DNA of 64,000 nucleotides, taken from assembly GCA_963813345.1 (NCBI GenBank), contig CAWEYR010000004.1, positions 124,001-188,000 of the forward strand, given 5' to 3'. A model generated the notes under the pieces. That model saw only the letters and a list, made by a program, of their open reading frames with translations. It made no database searches and was not told the origin of the DNA. Shown here in pieces: positions 51,048 to 60,916 of the stretch. A program made the translations under genes and the position numbers. Origin of the DNA: CAWDDA01 sp963813345. Lineage in GTDB: Bacteria; Acidobacteriota; Blastocatellia; RBC074. Numbering within the stretch: position 1 is the first letter of the stretch; each line of letters starts with the position of its first letter.

Positions 51048-51234
51048 CGGAGCCAGGGGTTGAGTCTTCGAAACCCCTGGTTGCATTGAGAGAGAATGAT
51101 CCCGGAGGGATACGAGAAACGATCTGGCGAAACCTGTCGTCTCCGCATCCCTCCGGGATGCAATTCGTCAATGGAATCAATCCAGGGGTTTCGAAGCTCA
51201 ACCCCTGGCTACGTTCCCGCACCGCTCCGCGGTG
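51048..51234. repeat. Family C large inverted repeat, copy 2
   Basis: Opposite orientation to the copy at 13563-13766: gagccaggggttgagtcttc at left, ccaggggtttcgaagctcaa at the right, inner arms gatcccggagggatacgaga and gcatccctccgggatgcaat, and the terminal palindrome accgctccgcggt at the right end. The segment next to the inner arm (aattcgtcaatggaatcaat) matches the other copy in reverse complement. Confidence 0.88.
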
Positions 51235-51290
51235 TTGCGCTGCATAGCGCAGCGCGTTCCCAGGCGGTACTACATCCCAGGAGTTAGTGT

Positions 51291-51512
51291 ATGGAAACAA
51301 AACCAGCTGGACCTCTGATGGAGTGTCTGATGCGTGAACGCGATCGATTCGCAAGCGACGAAGAGTTTCGCAAGTTCGCCCTTGAAGCGGTGCGTCAGTT
51401 TATAGCTGAGCTTCGCGGGCTTGATATCGAGCTCACGCTGCGGCCGAATCATTACGATTCGGGATCACTTTCTGACGCTCGCCGAAGCCGCACATCTAAT
51501 ATGGCGCAATGA
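51291..51512 (+). CDS. Small hypothetical protein (possibly frameshifted)
   Basis: A 73-residue frame whose first 50 residues (METKPAGPLMECLMRERDRFASDEEFRKFALEAVRQFIAELRGLDIEL) look like real helical protein. The last 20 residues (DSGSLSDARRSRTSNMAQ) look like out-of-frame translation. The frame one step over reads DHFLTLAEAAHLIWRNDRGVLYLAR at that point and runs into the next gene's ATG. A single indel near 51455 would join them. Function unknown. Confidence 0.5.
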   Translation: METKPAGPLMECLMRERDRFASDEEFRKFALEAVRQFIAELRGLDIELTLRPNHYDSGSLSDARRSRTSNMAQ

Positions 51513-51537
51513 CCGTGGGGTGCTGTATCTTGCGAGG

Positions 51538-52935
51538 ATGAAACGCAATCTACTTGCTCTATCGCTCCTCCTCTGCGCGGTCCCGGCACTCAGCACTCAG
51601 AAGCCGGCACCTCAACCCGGGCAGACCGCACTTGATCGATACATTGCCAAAGCTGACAGCGTCTACGCGTGGAAGCTTGTATCGCGTCTACCAGGTGATG
51701 GATATCAGGCGTTTGTCCTGGAGCTGACGTCACAGACGTGGCGTTCTGAGAAGGACGTCGACCGTCCGGTCTGGAAGCACTGGCTGACCGTCGTCAAGCC
51801 TGACAAAGTGACGAGCTCAAAGGCGCTGCTCTACATTGGCAGCGGCAACAATCTGAGTGGCCCTCCGAAATCAGCTCCGGAACGAGCGACGATGCTCGCG
51901 CTCGGCAGCAATTCAATTGTTGCTGACCTCGGTCAGGTCCCGAATCAGCCTCTCTTCTTTTCCGATTCAAAGGACAAGGCGAGATCGGAAGACGATCTGA
52001 TTGCGTACACGCGCGTGAAACATATGGCCACGAAGGATGACGAGTGGCTCGTGCGCCTGGCGATGGTCAAAAGCGGAGTGCGCGCGATGGACGCCGTTCA
52101 GGAGTTCATGGCGGGCACGGACGGTGGAGGAGTGAAGATCGATGGCTTTGTCGTGACTGGTGGGTCGAAGCGGGGATGGACGACCTGGCTGGTTGGTGTC
52201 GTCGACAAGCGGGTCATCGGCATTGCACCCACGGTAATCGATGCGCTGAACTCTGAGATGATCACGCGTCACCACTATGAAGCGTACGGATTCTTTTCAC
52301 CTTCGCTCAACGATTATGTGAATCACGGACTCTTTCCCGGCAAGATAGGAACGCCGGAGTACCAGGCGATACTTGCGATCGAGGATCCATACAATTATCT
52401 CAAGCGCGAGCGATTGCGAAGCATTCCCAAGTTCATCATGAATGCGTCAGGGGATCAGTTCTTTCTGCCAGACAATTCCCAGTTCTACTTTGACCGGATC
52501 GAAGGCGAGAAGTATTTGCGTTATGTCGAGAATGCGAAACACGATCTCGCGGGTAGCGATGCACGTGAAACTCTGCTCGCATTTTACGTTTCAGTGCTCG
52601 AAGGCAGGAAACGCCCGGTATTTGCCTGGAAGTCGGAAGGCCCTGGGACGCTGGTAGTAAACCCGAAGGATACGCCGGCGGAAGTTCGTTTGTGGCAGGC
52701 GACAAATCCGAAGGCCCGCGATTTTCGCGTCGACACGATCGGCAAAGCGTACACGAGCACGGTTCTCAAACCGCAGACCGACGGGAGTTATGTTGGTAAG
52801 GTTGAGCGACCGTCTGAAGGCTTTACAGCTTTCTTTGTCCAACTTACATATACGGGTTACGGGAAATATCCACTCAAATTCACTACCGGTGTCAGGGTAA
52901 TACCGGACATATTGCCCCACAAATTTCCAAAGTAA
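51538..52935 (+). CDS. PhoPQ-activated pathogenicity-related (PqaA-type) hydrolase
   Basis: A 465-residue secreted alpha/beta-hydrolase-like protein. A signal peptide (LLALSLLLCAVPALS) is followed by the family features TALDRYIAKADSVYAWKL, GGSKRGWTTWLVGVVDKRVIGIAP (nucleophile elbow-like), SGDQFFLPDNSQFYFD and YVENAKHDL (His). Start at 51538 because the signal peptide begins there; the frame extends upstream through the previous ORF. A related family is induced by PhoPQ in Salmonella, but no PhoPQ gene is here, and function in this organism is unknown. Confidence 0.88.
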   Translation: MKRNLLALSLLLCAVPALSTQKPAPQPGQTALDRYIAKADSVYAWKLVSRLPGDGYQAFVLELTSQTWRSEKDVDRPVWKHWLTVVKPDKVTSSKALLYIGSGNNLSGPPKSAPERATMLALGSNSIVADLGQVPNQPLFFSDSKDKARSEDDLIAYTRVKHMATKDDEWLVRLAMVKSGVRAMDAVQEFMAGTDGGGVKIDGFVVTGGSKRGWTTWLVGVVDKRVIGIAPTVIDALNSEMITRHHYEAYGFFSPSLNDYVNHGLFPGKIGTPEYQAILAIEDPYNYLKRERLRSIPKFIMNASGDQFFLPDNSQFYFDRIEGEKYLRYVENAKHDLAGSDARETLLAFYVSVLEGRKRPVFAWKSEGPGTLVVNPKDTPAEVRLWQATNPKARDFRVDTIGKAYTSTVLKPQTDGSYVGKVERPSEGFTAFFVQLTYTGYGKYPLKFTTGVRVIPDILPHKFPK

Positions 52936-53059
52936 CTCAAGAATTACCACGGAACACACGGAAAAAAGACACGGAAAGACACGGAAACAACCAGAAAAGT
53001 TCAAGAATTAATTCCGTGTTTTTTCCGTGTCTCTTTCCGTGTGTTCCGTGGTAACTCTT
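52936..53059. repeat. Family E inverted repeat, copy 2
   Basis: attaccacggaacacacgga at left and tccgtgtgttccgtggtaa at right, with cacgga units between. It starts immediately after the PqaA-type stop and is followed by a partial family F element. Confidence 0.88.
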
Positions 53060-53065
53060 CCCTTG

Positions 53066-53096
53066 TACTCGGCGGAAGACTAAAGCGGCGCCAAGT
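53066..53096. repeat. Family F partial copy 2
   Basis: actcggcggaagactaaagc and ggcgccaag match 37866-37894 of the full family F element. Only the loop and part of one arm remain, abutting a family E element. Confidence 0.82.
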
Positions 53097-53152
53097 CGTG
53101 GATTGCTTATCGTATTCGCGATGTTGTGTAATACGGTGCGAAGGCACTCGAC

Positions 53153-55689
53153 GTGGAGTCAATATCTCACTATCGGATTCTCAAACGGATCGGCGCGGGC
53201 GGAATGGGCGAGGTTTACCTTGGAGAAGATATTCGCCTCAGTCGAAAGGTAGCGATCAAAGTTCTCCCGCCGGATTTCACCGGTGATCGAGAGCGCATCC
53301 GCCGTTTTGCGTTGGAAGCGCGCGCTGCTTCATCTCTCAATCATCCCTACATTCTCACTATCTTTGACATCGGTGAAGAGAATGGACGGCATTTTATAGC
53401 GTCCGAGTTTGTCGAGGGACTAACACTTCGTCAGCTTTTGTCGGCCGGACCAATGAGTGTTCCCGATGCGCTGGATATAGCGATTCAGGCGGCGAGCGCG
53501 CTTTCGGCCGCGCACGATGCGGGCATCGTGCATCGCGACATCAAGCCTGAAAACATCATTCGCAGGCCAGATGGCTATATCAAGGTTCTCGATTTTGGTC
53601 TTGCCAAGCTCACCGAGGCGACTGAAACGGATTCGATGTCAGGACCAACCAAGTCACTTCTCGAAACAGAACCGGGAAGGGTTCTCGGTACGATCGCGTA
53701 CATGTCACCGGAGCAGGCGCGAGGTCTGAAGCTTGACGGCCGTTCAGATATTTTCAGTCTCGGAGTCGTGCTTTATGAACTTCTTTCAGGCGCGCGGCCA
53801 TTTGATGGTGCCACATCCACGGACGTGCTTGTAGCGCTGATCGAGAAGCAACCTGAGAGGCTTTCCAGCAAAACAAGTGACATTCCAAAGGAAGTCGAAG
53901 ATATTGTTTCGAAATCGCTTGAGAAGGATGCCGCGGCCCGTTACCAGACGGCCTCGTCGATGCTCAGGGATCTCCGGCGCGCGAAAGCACGGATCGATTC
54001 GTCGGAGACGGAGGCTCTCAGTGAAACCATACCACTCGGTTCGAATCCATCTTTCGAAGATCTTCCGACAGTAGACGCGACTGCCGAGTCTTGGCCCGAA
54101 AGTCCGATTAACAGATGAGGCCGATCCTTTCGCTACATCGGTCTCTTCGACAGCGCGAAGCGGATCATCGGCCGACCTGCAGCAAGGACTACGCCGCCGT
54201 AATCGGCTTCTGACAGCCGGAGCTGTGCTCGTCGGAGTGCTGGCCGCCGTGGCCTGGTGGTTCTATTCTCGATCACCGGCGCGTATCGACAGTCTGGCAG
54301 TGATGCCTTTCTCGAATCAGCAGGCAGGGCGTGAGCAGGAATATTTAAGTGATGGCATTACCGAGTCATTGATCAGCCAGCTATCGCAGTTACCGGATCT
54401 GAGTGTTATCTCACGGAACTCTGTCTTTGCATTCAAGGGGAAACAGATTGATGTCCGTGATCTGGCGCAGACTCTGGGTGTCAATGCAGTGCTTTTTGGT
54501 GACGTGCGCCACGAGGGTGACGATGTCGTCATCAGTACAGAGCTCGTAGATTCAAAGACGCGGCGTCAGATCCTGGGGAGAGCAGTTTCGCAGAAAGGCG
54601 ACGGATCTCATCGCACTCCAGGAGCAGATCGTAGGAGCGATCGCCAGCCGATTGCGATCTCGATTGGGCGCAACTGAGCGTGCGGCGGCCCTGACAATGC
54701 CAACTGCAAAAAACGACGCATATGATCTATATCTGCGAGCGCGCTATTTCTGGAATCAGGGCACTCCGACTTCGCTCAAGAAAGCCGACGAGCTGTTCGA
54801 GCGGGCAGCAGGCATCGATCACAAGTTCACACTTGCTGCTGCCGGGTGCGCTGCGTCGCACGCCTTTGGAGCAGATTACGATCAACCTCCCGACGAGTGC
54901 ATGCCCAGGGCGAAGAGCGCAGCCCTTTCAGTTCTCAAGCGCAATGATCGGATTGCAGATGCTCACCTCACCCTTGCGCAGGTGAGCTGGTCCTATGATC
55001 GCGACTTTGCAACCGCGGAGCGGGTCTATCGCAGGGTAATTGAGCTCGAACCACAGAACGCGCTGGCACACTCACAATACGCTGAGATGCTTGCTGTGCT
55101 GGGACGAAAAAGCGATGCGCAGTCCGAAATCGATATCGCCATAAAATCAGCGCCGGCTTCGGCTCCGGTAGCGAAGACCGCAGCATTGGTCAAATACTAC
55201 GATCGCCGCTACGACGAAGCTATTGAGATTCTCAAGCGCGCTGTTTCGCTCGATACACAATACTATCCGGCGCACGACCTGCTCGGTCGCGTGTATGAAG
55301 TAAAAGGGCTGAGGCTCGAAGCAATCGAGGAATATCTCAAGGCGCGCTTTCTGGTTGAGGAAGGTTCAGGGCTTCGCTCTTATTCTGCACACCTTGGCAG
55401 GCTCAAGGATGGATACGGACAAGGTGGCTGGGCTGGCTTTTGGCGCAAAGAACTCGAATACCTCGACGCCACTTCAAAGACCGCGTATGTGCCTCCTTCA
55501 GCGATCGGGGAAGCCTATCTGCGTCTCGATGATTCAACTCGAGCGCTTCAACAGTTAAATCGCGCAATCGACATTCGCGACGGATCTGCGCTGGCAATCC
55601 GGGTGGATCCTTTCTATGACAAGCTTCGTTCCGATTCCGGGTTTGACGCGCTCTCGAAACGCATCGAACTGATACCACCAGCCAGGTAA
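53153..55689 (+). CDS. Ser/Thr protein kinase with TM, FlgO/TolB-like and TPR domains, protein 2 (two frameshifts)
   Basis: About 844 residues after correction. A PknB-type kinase (HYRILKRIGAGGMGEVYLGEDI, VAIKVL, HRDIKPENII, KVLDFGLAK, AYMSPEQARG) is followed by a Ser/Thr-rich linker, one membrane helix (LLTAGAVLVGVLAAVAWWFY), a FlgO/TolB-like domain (IDSLAVMPFSNQQAGREQEYLSDGITESLISQL) and TPRs to the end. The frame breaks at about 54105 (restored LTDEADPFATSV) and about 54579 (restored EQFRRKATDLIALQEQIVGAI). GTG start at 53153. Unlike protein 1 it keeps a canonical GxGxxG loop and has a membrane anchor. Predicted transmembrane signalling kinase. Confidence 0.86.
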
Positions 55690-55706
55690 GAAACGGGATT
55701 TTTGAT

Positions 55707-57099
55707 TTGACGACGCTAAAATTTCTTGGCGCAGCGCAAACCGTAACCGGCAGCCGCCACTTGCTCGAAGCCGACGGTTACCGCGTATTGATTGATTGCG
55801 GGCTTTTTCAGGGACTCAAAGAGCTCCGCTTGAGAAACTGGGAGCCCTTCCCGGTCAATCCGGCCTCAATCAATGCGGTGATTCTCACCCACGCGCATAT
55901 CGATCACACCGGCTATCTTCCGCGGTTAGTGCGCGAGGGATTCAGAGGACCTGTCTACGCCACTCCGGCGTCAGTCGAGCTTGCCAGAATTCTTCTGCCT
56001 GACTCGGCATCGCTTCAGGAAGAGGAAGCTGCATACGCCAATCGCTCAGGGTATACAAAGCATGGTCCGGCGCTTCCTCTCTACACTATTCGCGATGCCA
56101 GCGCCGCGCTCAAACTGATTCAATCAGTCAAGTATGAAAAGAAGGTACAACTCAGCAAACGCCTCAGTTTTGAGTTTGTCGAAGCGGGTCACATCATCGG
56201 CTCCAGCTTCGTCAATATGGAAGTAGTCGGCGATGACGGCGGCATGACGCGAGTTCTGGCGACGGGAGACATTGGCCGATATGACGAACCGATACTCAAT
56301 GATCCGCAGATGGTCGACGAAACGGACTACCTGATTCTCGAATCGACCTATGGCGACCGTGAACACCCCGACATTGACGTCAAGGACCAGCTTGCAGCGG
56401 TTATCAATGACACGAATGCAAGAGGTGGTCATGTTCTGATCCCTGCATTCGCAGTCGGCCGTACTCAACAGCTCATATACCTGCTGCGGGAGCTCGAGGA
56501 TGAGAAGCGCATCCCCGTTCTTCCCGTGTTTGTCGACAGTCCAATGGCAGTAAGCGCGACGAAGCTCTATCTTCGACATCGCGAGAATCACGACCTCGAC
56601 ATGGAAGCGCTCGTTGACGCGAACCGTAATCCACTTGCGACGCATCGGTTCCATTTAGCAAGGACTGTTCCCGAGTCGAAAGCGGTCTCGGCTCAGGAAG
56701 AACCTTCGATAGTTATTTCCGCAAGCGGCATGGCAACGGGTGGGCGCATCCTGCATCACCTCAGAAAGCGCGTCCGCGATGAGAGGAACACCATACTTTT
56801 CGTAGGGTTCCAGGCCGAAGGAACTCGCGGCCGACGCCTCGTCGATGGCGAGAAAGAGATAAGGATGTTTGGTGAGTTGATTCCGGTGAGAGCGCGTATT
56901 GAGCAGATCGAGAGTCTCTCAGCTCACGGCGACTGGCGAGGAAATCCTGCGATGGCTTTCCGGATTCAAACGTGCCCCAAAACACGTCTTCCTGGTTCAC
57001 GGCGAGCCTCGCGCCGCGGCTGCCCTCGAGACAAGAATTCGCGAACGATTCGGTTGGGAAGTGTCGATTCCGGGATATTTGGACGAGGTGAAGTTGTGA
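55707..57099 (+). CDS. Beta-CASP metallo-beta-lactamase RNA-processing/nuclease family protein (frameshifted)
   Basis: About 463 residues after correction. Metal-binding THAHIDHTG, GHIIGSSF, GDIGRYDEP and beta-CASP motifs LILESTYGDR, FAVGRTQQ, and SGMATGGRILHHL with FQAEGTRGR. The last 60 residues (GEEILRWLSGFKRAPKHVFLVHGEPRAAAALETRIRERFG) are in a second frame; removing one base near 56933 joins them after ESLSAHGD. TTG start at 55707. Family members are RNA endo/exonucleases (YSH1/CPSF-73-like). Confidence 0.9.
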
Positions 57100-57101
57100 A
57101 G

Positions 57102-57274
57102 GAAGTGGTCAGTGGTCAGTGGCCAGTGAACAGTGGTTGAGTGGTCAGTGCTAGTGCGTCACGGATCGGTGCTCAGGGCTCAGTAGTTAGTTGCCAGTGA
57201 CTCCCTTACCACTCTTCACCGACCACTGACCACTAGCCCACTTCTTCACCGACCACTGACCACTGACCACCGAC
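57102..57274. repeat. Family B heptamer arrays without core
   Basis: Left: gtggtcagtggtcagtggcc repeats; right: accgaccactgaccactgac repeats. They form a long imperfect inverted repeat, but the ttgagttcaagctt core is missing. Lies between two convergent genes. Confidence 0.82.
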
Positions 57275-57281
57275 CCTCTTC

Positions 57282-58660
57282 TTAAAACCCGCGCGAGAAT
57301 GCAAAGTAGAAGATGTTCTTCTCCGGTGAGTGTACAAAATCCATTCGAACCGCCACGTCTTTGTTGTACCGGAACACGACTCCTCCGCCCCATCCCGCCC
57401 TCCAGGGCGCCTCGCTGTATTCGTTGTTTCTCAGAACTGCCGGATCGGTCTCCGATCGCGTATCGCCCCAGACGCGTCCGACGTCTCCAAAACCCGCAAG
57501 ATCAATCCCCATCTCCTCCTTGAATGTATATACCGTGCGACGCAACTCGCCCGAATAGTAGAGGAGATTGTGTCCGATGAATCTCCAGTTGTTGAATCCT
57601 CTGACGGCGTTGCGGCCTCCCAGCCTGGTATCGAGGAAGAAGGGAATCTGACTTCCACCCTTGGGAGCGCGAGTGTCGTAGTACGTTCGCAGCGCCAAAG
57701 ACGTTTTCGGCCCACCAAGTGGAATGTAGCCACGGGCGTCGATCTCCGCCTCGACCCAGCCGAAATCCTGCCTCGGTCCTTCCTTGACACTGTCGGCCGA
57801 ACCGAAACGCGCATAGAAGTATCCGCCCCGTGTCAGAGGGCCCGAATCGTTACGATAATCAAGATCGATAAAGGCGCCGTAGCCGAAAATCCCGGTTCCC
57901 TGGAGTAGACCGGGGACGTAGCGAGTAGCCGGCAGTGTGTTCGGGTTGCCTGAGAATTCCTGGTCGATCGGAGGAAGGTCGTCACGGTTTCCCAGGTAGT
58001 TCGACGCGTTGTTGTAGAAGATGTAAACCCCCGTTGTCGTCTTTCTCGAGAGATCATAGGAAAAGATGCCACCAAAGAGGCGGGACTCGAGATCGTAGCT
58101 CGTTCGATCGTCAAGATTGGTCCGGTTGCCTATGCCATAGAATGGGTCCCTGGGCCGCCGTGAGTAACTCCACCAGACCTCTCCGTGACTTCGCTCATTG
58201 AATACCTTCGGCACGGTGGCAGCAACCTCGCCTCTAAAGTAAAACAAAGTCGACGTGATGAGCGACAGGCGCAACTCGACGCCGGGTATCTTATCCGCCG
58301 TCGTAAACTCCGCGCCAAATGCAAACCCGGCGCCCTGATCCAAGCCTCCGAGAATCGCGTTGATGTGTTTGTTACCAAAGTTCAGCGTCGTGCGGTCGTC
58401 ACGCCGGGGTGCGTGCCGCTCTCGAGTCGAGAACCCCGAAATCAACTTCGTGGCAGCTACTCAGCTGAGGCGGTTCTGGCTTCGGCTCTGGTTCACGGCC
58501 CGTGGCTCCATCGGCGGCTCCCTCCGTGTGCATCGGAGGCTCGATCAGGAACCGTGCCGGGCGCAGAAGCTCCGAAGAAGTTGACTGTGCAAATGCAGGC
58601 ACGCTTAAAAAAACCAAAAAAGCGGCCAAAGAAGCTGCAAGAAGTGGCAGGTTTTCGCAT
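57282..58660 (-). CDS. BamA/TamA-like outer-membrane beta-barrel protein (two frameshifts)
   Basis: About 458 residues after correction. N-terminus: signal peptide (SFLAAFLVFLSVPAFAQ, one base insertion near 58630) and a Pro/Glu-rich linker. A second shift near 58420 leads to a surface-antigen (Bac_surface_Ag/D15) barrel of 16-like strands: GGLDQGAGFAFGAEF..., RDPFYGIGNR, YGAFIDLDYRNDSGPLTRGGYFYARFG, RLGGRNAVRGF, and a C-terminal aromatic FAFSRGF, the outer-membrane targeting signature. No POTRA domains are visible, so it is a POTRA-less barrel. Probably an outer-membrane channel or insertase relative. It diverges from the sigma-factor gene. Confidence 0.85.
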
Positions 58661-58723
58661 TCTCAGATAGTAGCATGACCGATGTCTAGCGTACTCAGAA
58701 CCGTGCTAGAATTCGACTCGGCA

Positions 58724-59605
58724 ATGACGTCAGACGAGTTCCAAGCTCGCTACGCGAAATCTATCGCCACGCTCTGGCGTAACATAATCCGGCAATATGA
58801 AGTTACCGAGACGGAGTTTGGCCGACGTTTGTACATGTCTGCCTCGCGAAGCGGTGAGCTCGATGCGGGTGACCCTACGCACTATCTGGAGAGCGTCAGA
58901 GTCGATGATCTTTGCCTGGTAATCGCCTGCGAGTCGGGAAATGATCTCGCCTGGAGAGACCTGGAAGCGTCCTATCGGCATTCTGTCGAGGTTGCAGCAC
59001 GAACTCTCACACGAGACGATGCTGAAGCTGAAGACCTGACACAAGTGGTCTTCGCCGAGCTTTTTGGTCTGCGAGTCGAAGGCGAACATCGAGTCGGTAA
59101 ACTTGCTCACTATTCCGGACGCGGTTCGCTTGCGGGCTGGTTGCGCGCCATCGTCTATCAGGAATTCATAAACCGCAAACGCCAGAATTCGCGCCTTGAA
59201 CAGATCGAGGAAGTCGAAGAGTTCGAACGACTGGCAGCAAAGGCTACTCCGCTTTCGACGCCATTTGGACGTCCGGATCAGCTTGTAGATGCACGGTTGA
59301 GGCGCGCGACAGACGAAGCCATGGCCCGGGGATTTGCAGAGCTTGAACCCCGTGACCGGCTGCTCCTGAACTACTACTATTTTGATGAATTGACGCTCAA
59401 AGAGATTGGATCGTTGCTCAATGTTCACGAAGCGACGGTTTCACGATGGCTGCACAAGACGCTGATCAAGGCCAGAAAGAAGACCGAAGAGGTTCTTCGC
59501 CGTGATTACGGAATGCGGCGCAGTGAAGTGGCCGAATGTCTTCAATTAGCGGCTCAAGCCGAAATAGATGTTAAGGAGCTTCTCAGGGAGAGCAAGAGCT
59601 TCTAG
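58724..59605 (+). CDS. ECF-type RNA polymerase sigma factor
   Basis: A 293-residue sigma-70 family protein. Region 2 (SYRHSVEVAARTLTRDDAEAEDLTQVVFAELF ... GRGSLAGWLRAIVYQEFINRKRQ) is followed by a spacer and region 4 (RDRLLLNYYYFDELTLKEIGSLLNVHEATVSRWLHKTLIKARKK). An N-terminal extension of about 80 residues precedes it. I prefer the Met at 58724, leaving some room for a divergent promoter; an upstream Met at 58682 is possible. It precedes the anti-sigma factor by 51 bases. Confidence 0.88.
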   Translation: MTSDEFQARYAKSIATLWRNIIRQYEVTETEFGRRLYMSASRSGELDAGDPTHYLESVRVDDLCLVIACESGNDLAWRDLEASYRHSVEVAARTLTRDDAEAEDLTQVVFAELFGLRVEGEHRVGKLAHYSGRGSLAGWLRAIVYQEFINRKRQNSRLEQIEEVEEFERLAAKATPLSTPFGRPDQLVDARLRRATDEAMARGFAELEPRDRLLLNYYYFDELTLKEIGSLLNVHEATVSRWLHKTLIKARKKTEEVLRRDYGMRRSEVAECLQLAAQAEIDVKELLRESKSF

Positions 59606-59656
59606 AGGGCAAGTTTTGAGCCACAGTTCGTTCTTTTGATAAGGTGGTTTAGACAA

Positions 59657-60794
59657 ATGGCGGTTGAACGTAACAATTCGGCGCACGACTTCGAAACGAT
59701 GCTCAGCCTCCACTTGCAAAGGCGCGGCGGTCGTCGAGTGAGCTGCGAAGGTTTCGATCCGGATAGGGCCAGTGCATTTGTGGAAGGAGTGCTTGCGAGC
59801 GTCGAGGCCAGCCGGTACGAAGAGCATCTTTCCGGGTGCGGCACGTGCCGTCAGGCCGTAATAGATCTCAAGCGGATGTCATTGTCGGCGGAGCCCGAAC
59901 GACTACCGCATCTCGTAACTCCTGAAGTCGCTAAAGTCGGGTGGTTCAAGGCGTTAGCTGATAGCTTCAGGGTGGCGCCTTTCCGATGGGCAACTGCCGC
60001 CGCCGGAGCGTGTGCCGTGGTGCTCGCTATAACGAGCTTCATTTCGCGCCAGCAGTCATTGAACAGCATGACTGAACGTGAGGCTGCCGGAGTCGTCTCG
60101 ATGGCATCACCGGCTGCTGCTCCAGTGCCTGAAGCGGCGCGGAGGAGCAGATGTCTCGCGGGGTCAAGCCGTCACCCAGCCCAGCGACACTTCTGGCGAA
60201 GCGAAACGAGACGGCTTTGATCGCAGATCGCACTGCTGGTCAGCCGGCAGTCGAGCAGCCGGAACTCCCGAAGAGCCTAAATGAGCAGCAATTCGCGCTG
60301 GCGGCAGGTGCATTACCTCCGACTTCACCACCTGCTCTCGCTCTGGCAGACGCCATAGCTCCAGCAAACCCTGGAAGTGCGAGCTCGTTGCGCATGCGAT
60401 CGGATCAACGCGCGGTCGCATTCGAGCGAGACGCGTCAGACAAGGCCGAGCAAGGGGCGGACCGTGCACGTGCGAGCAAGGCTGCAGCAGATTTTCTGCC
60501 TCAGCCCGATGCGCTGATGAAGAAGCTGGCTAAGCCGACTCCGACGCCGAATATCGAGGACGAGAACTTCCGCCCGATGACGCGCAAGGTTCGCGACAAA
60601 ACATTTCGGTATGAGCGCGGGAAGTGGATTGATCAGGAGTTCAAGGTTCGAGTATCTCTTTCCGCGCACAGCGTGTCGAACGTGGAAGCCCTGAGTATGA
60701 AAAGCTGATCACAGACATACCCGAGCTAAAGGTGTTCTTCGACCTCGGTCCCGTCAACGTCGTCTGGCAACTGAAGGTCTACGAAGTGAAGTAA
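59657..60794 (+). CDS. Zinc-finger (zf-HC2) anti-sigma factor (two frameshifts)
   Basis: About 379 residues after correction. The zinc-binding motif is YEEHLSGCGTCRQAV (H-x3-C-x2-C). A membrane helix (WATAAAGACAVVLAITSFIS) follows near residue 115. The long periplasmic part is in a second frame from about 60150 (QMSRGVKPSPSPATLL...), and a third, from about 60655 (QRVERGSPEYEKLITDIPELKVFFDLGPVNVVWQLKVYEVK), is the true C-terminus. Each join is a single missing or extra base. Paired with the upstream ECF sigma; presumably sequesters it at the membrane. Confidence 0.82.
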
Positions 60795-60795
60795 G

Positions 60796-60898
60796 TATGG
60801 AGTTCAAGCTTTAGCTTGTGGTTACAGTGAGACCACAAGCTAAAGCTTGAACTCAAACCCACTGGCCACTGACCACTATTCACAAATGACAACTGACA
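60796..60898. repeat. Family B hairpin with short loop
   Basis: tggagttcaagctttagctt / aagctaaagcttgaactcaa with a short loop (ggttacagtgagacc). Only the right side keeps heptamers (actggccactgaccacta). Lies between anti-sigma and peptidase genes. Confidence 0.88.
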
Positions 60899-60916
60899 AA
60901 TGTAAAGTCTTCTTCC

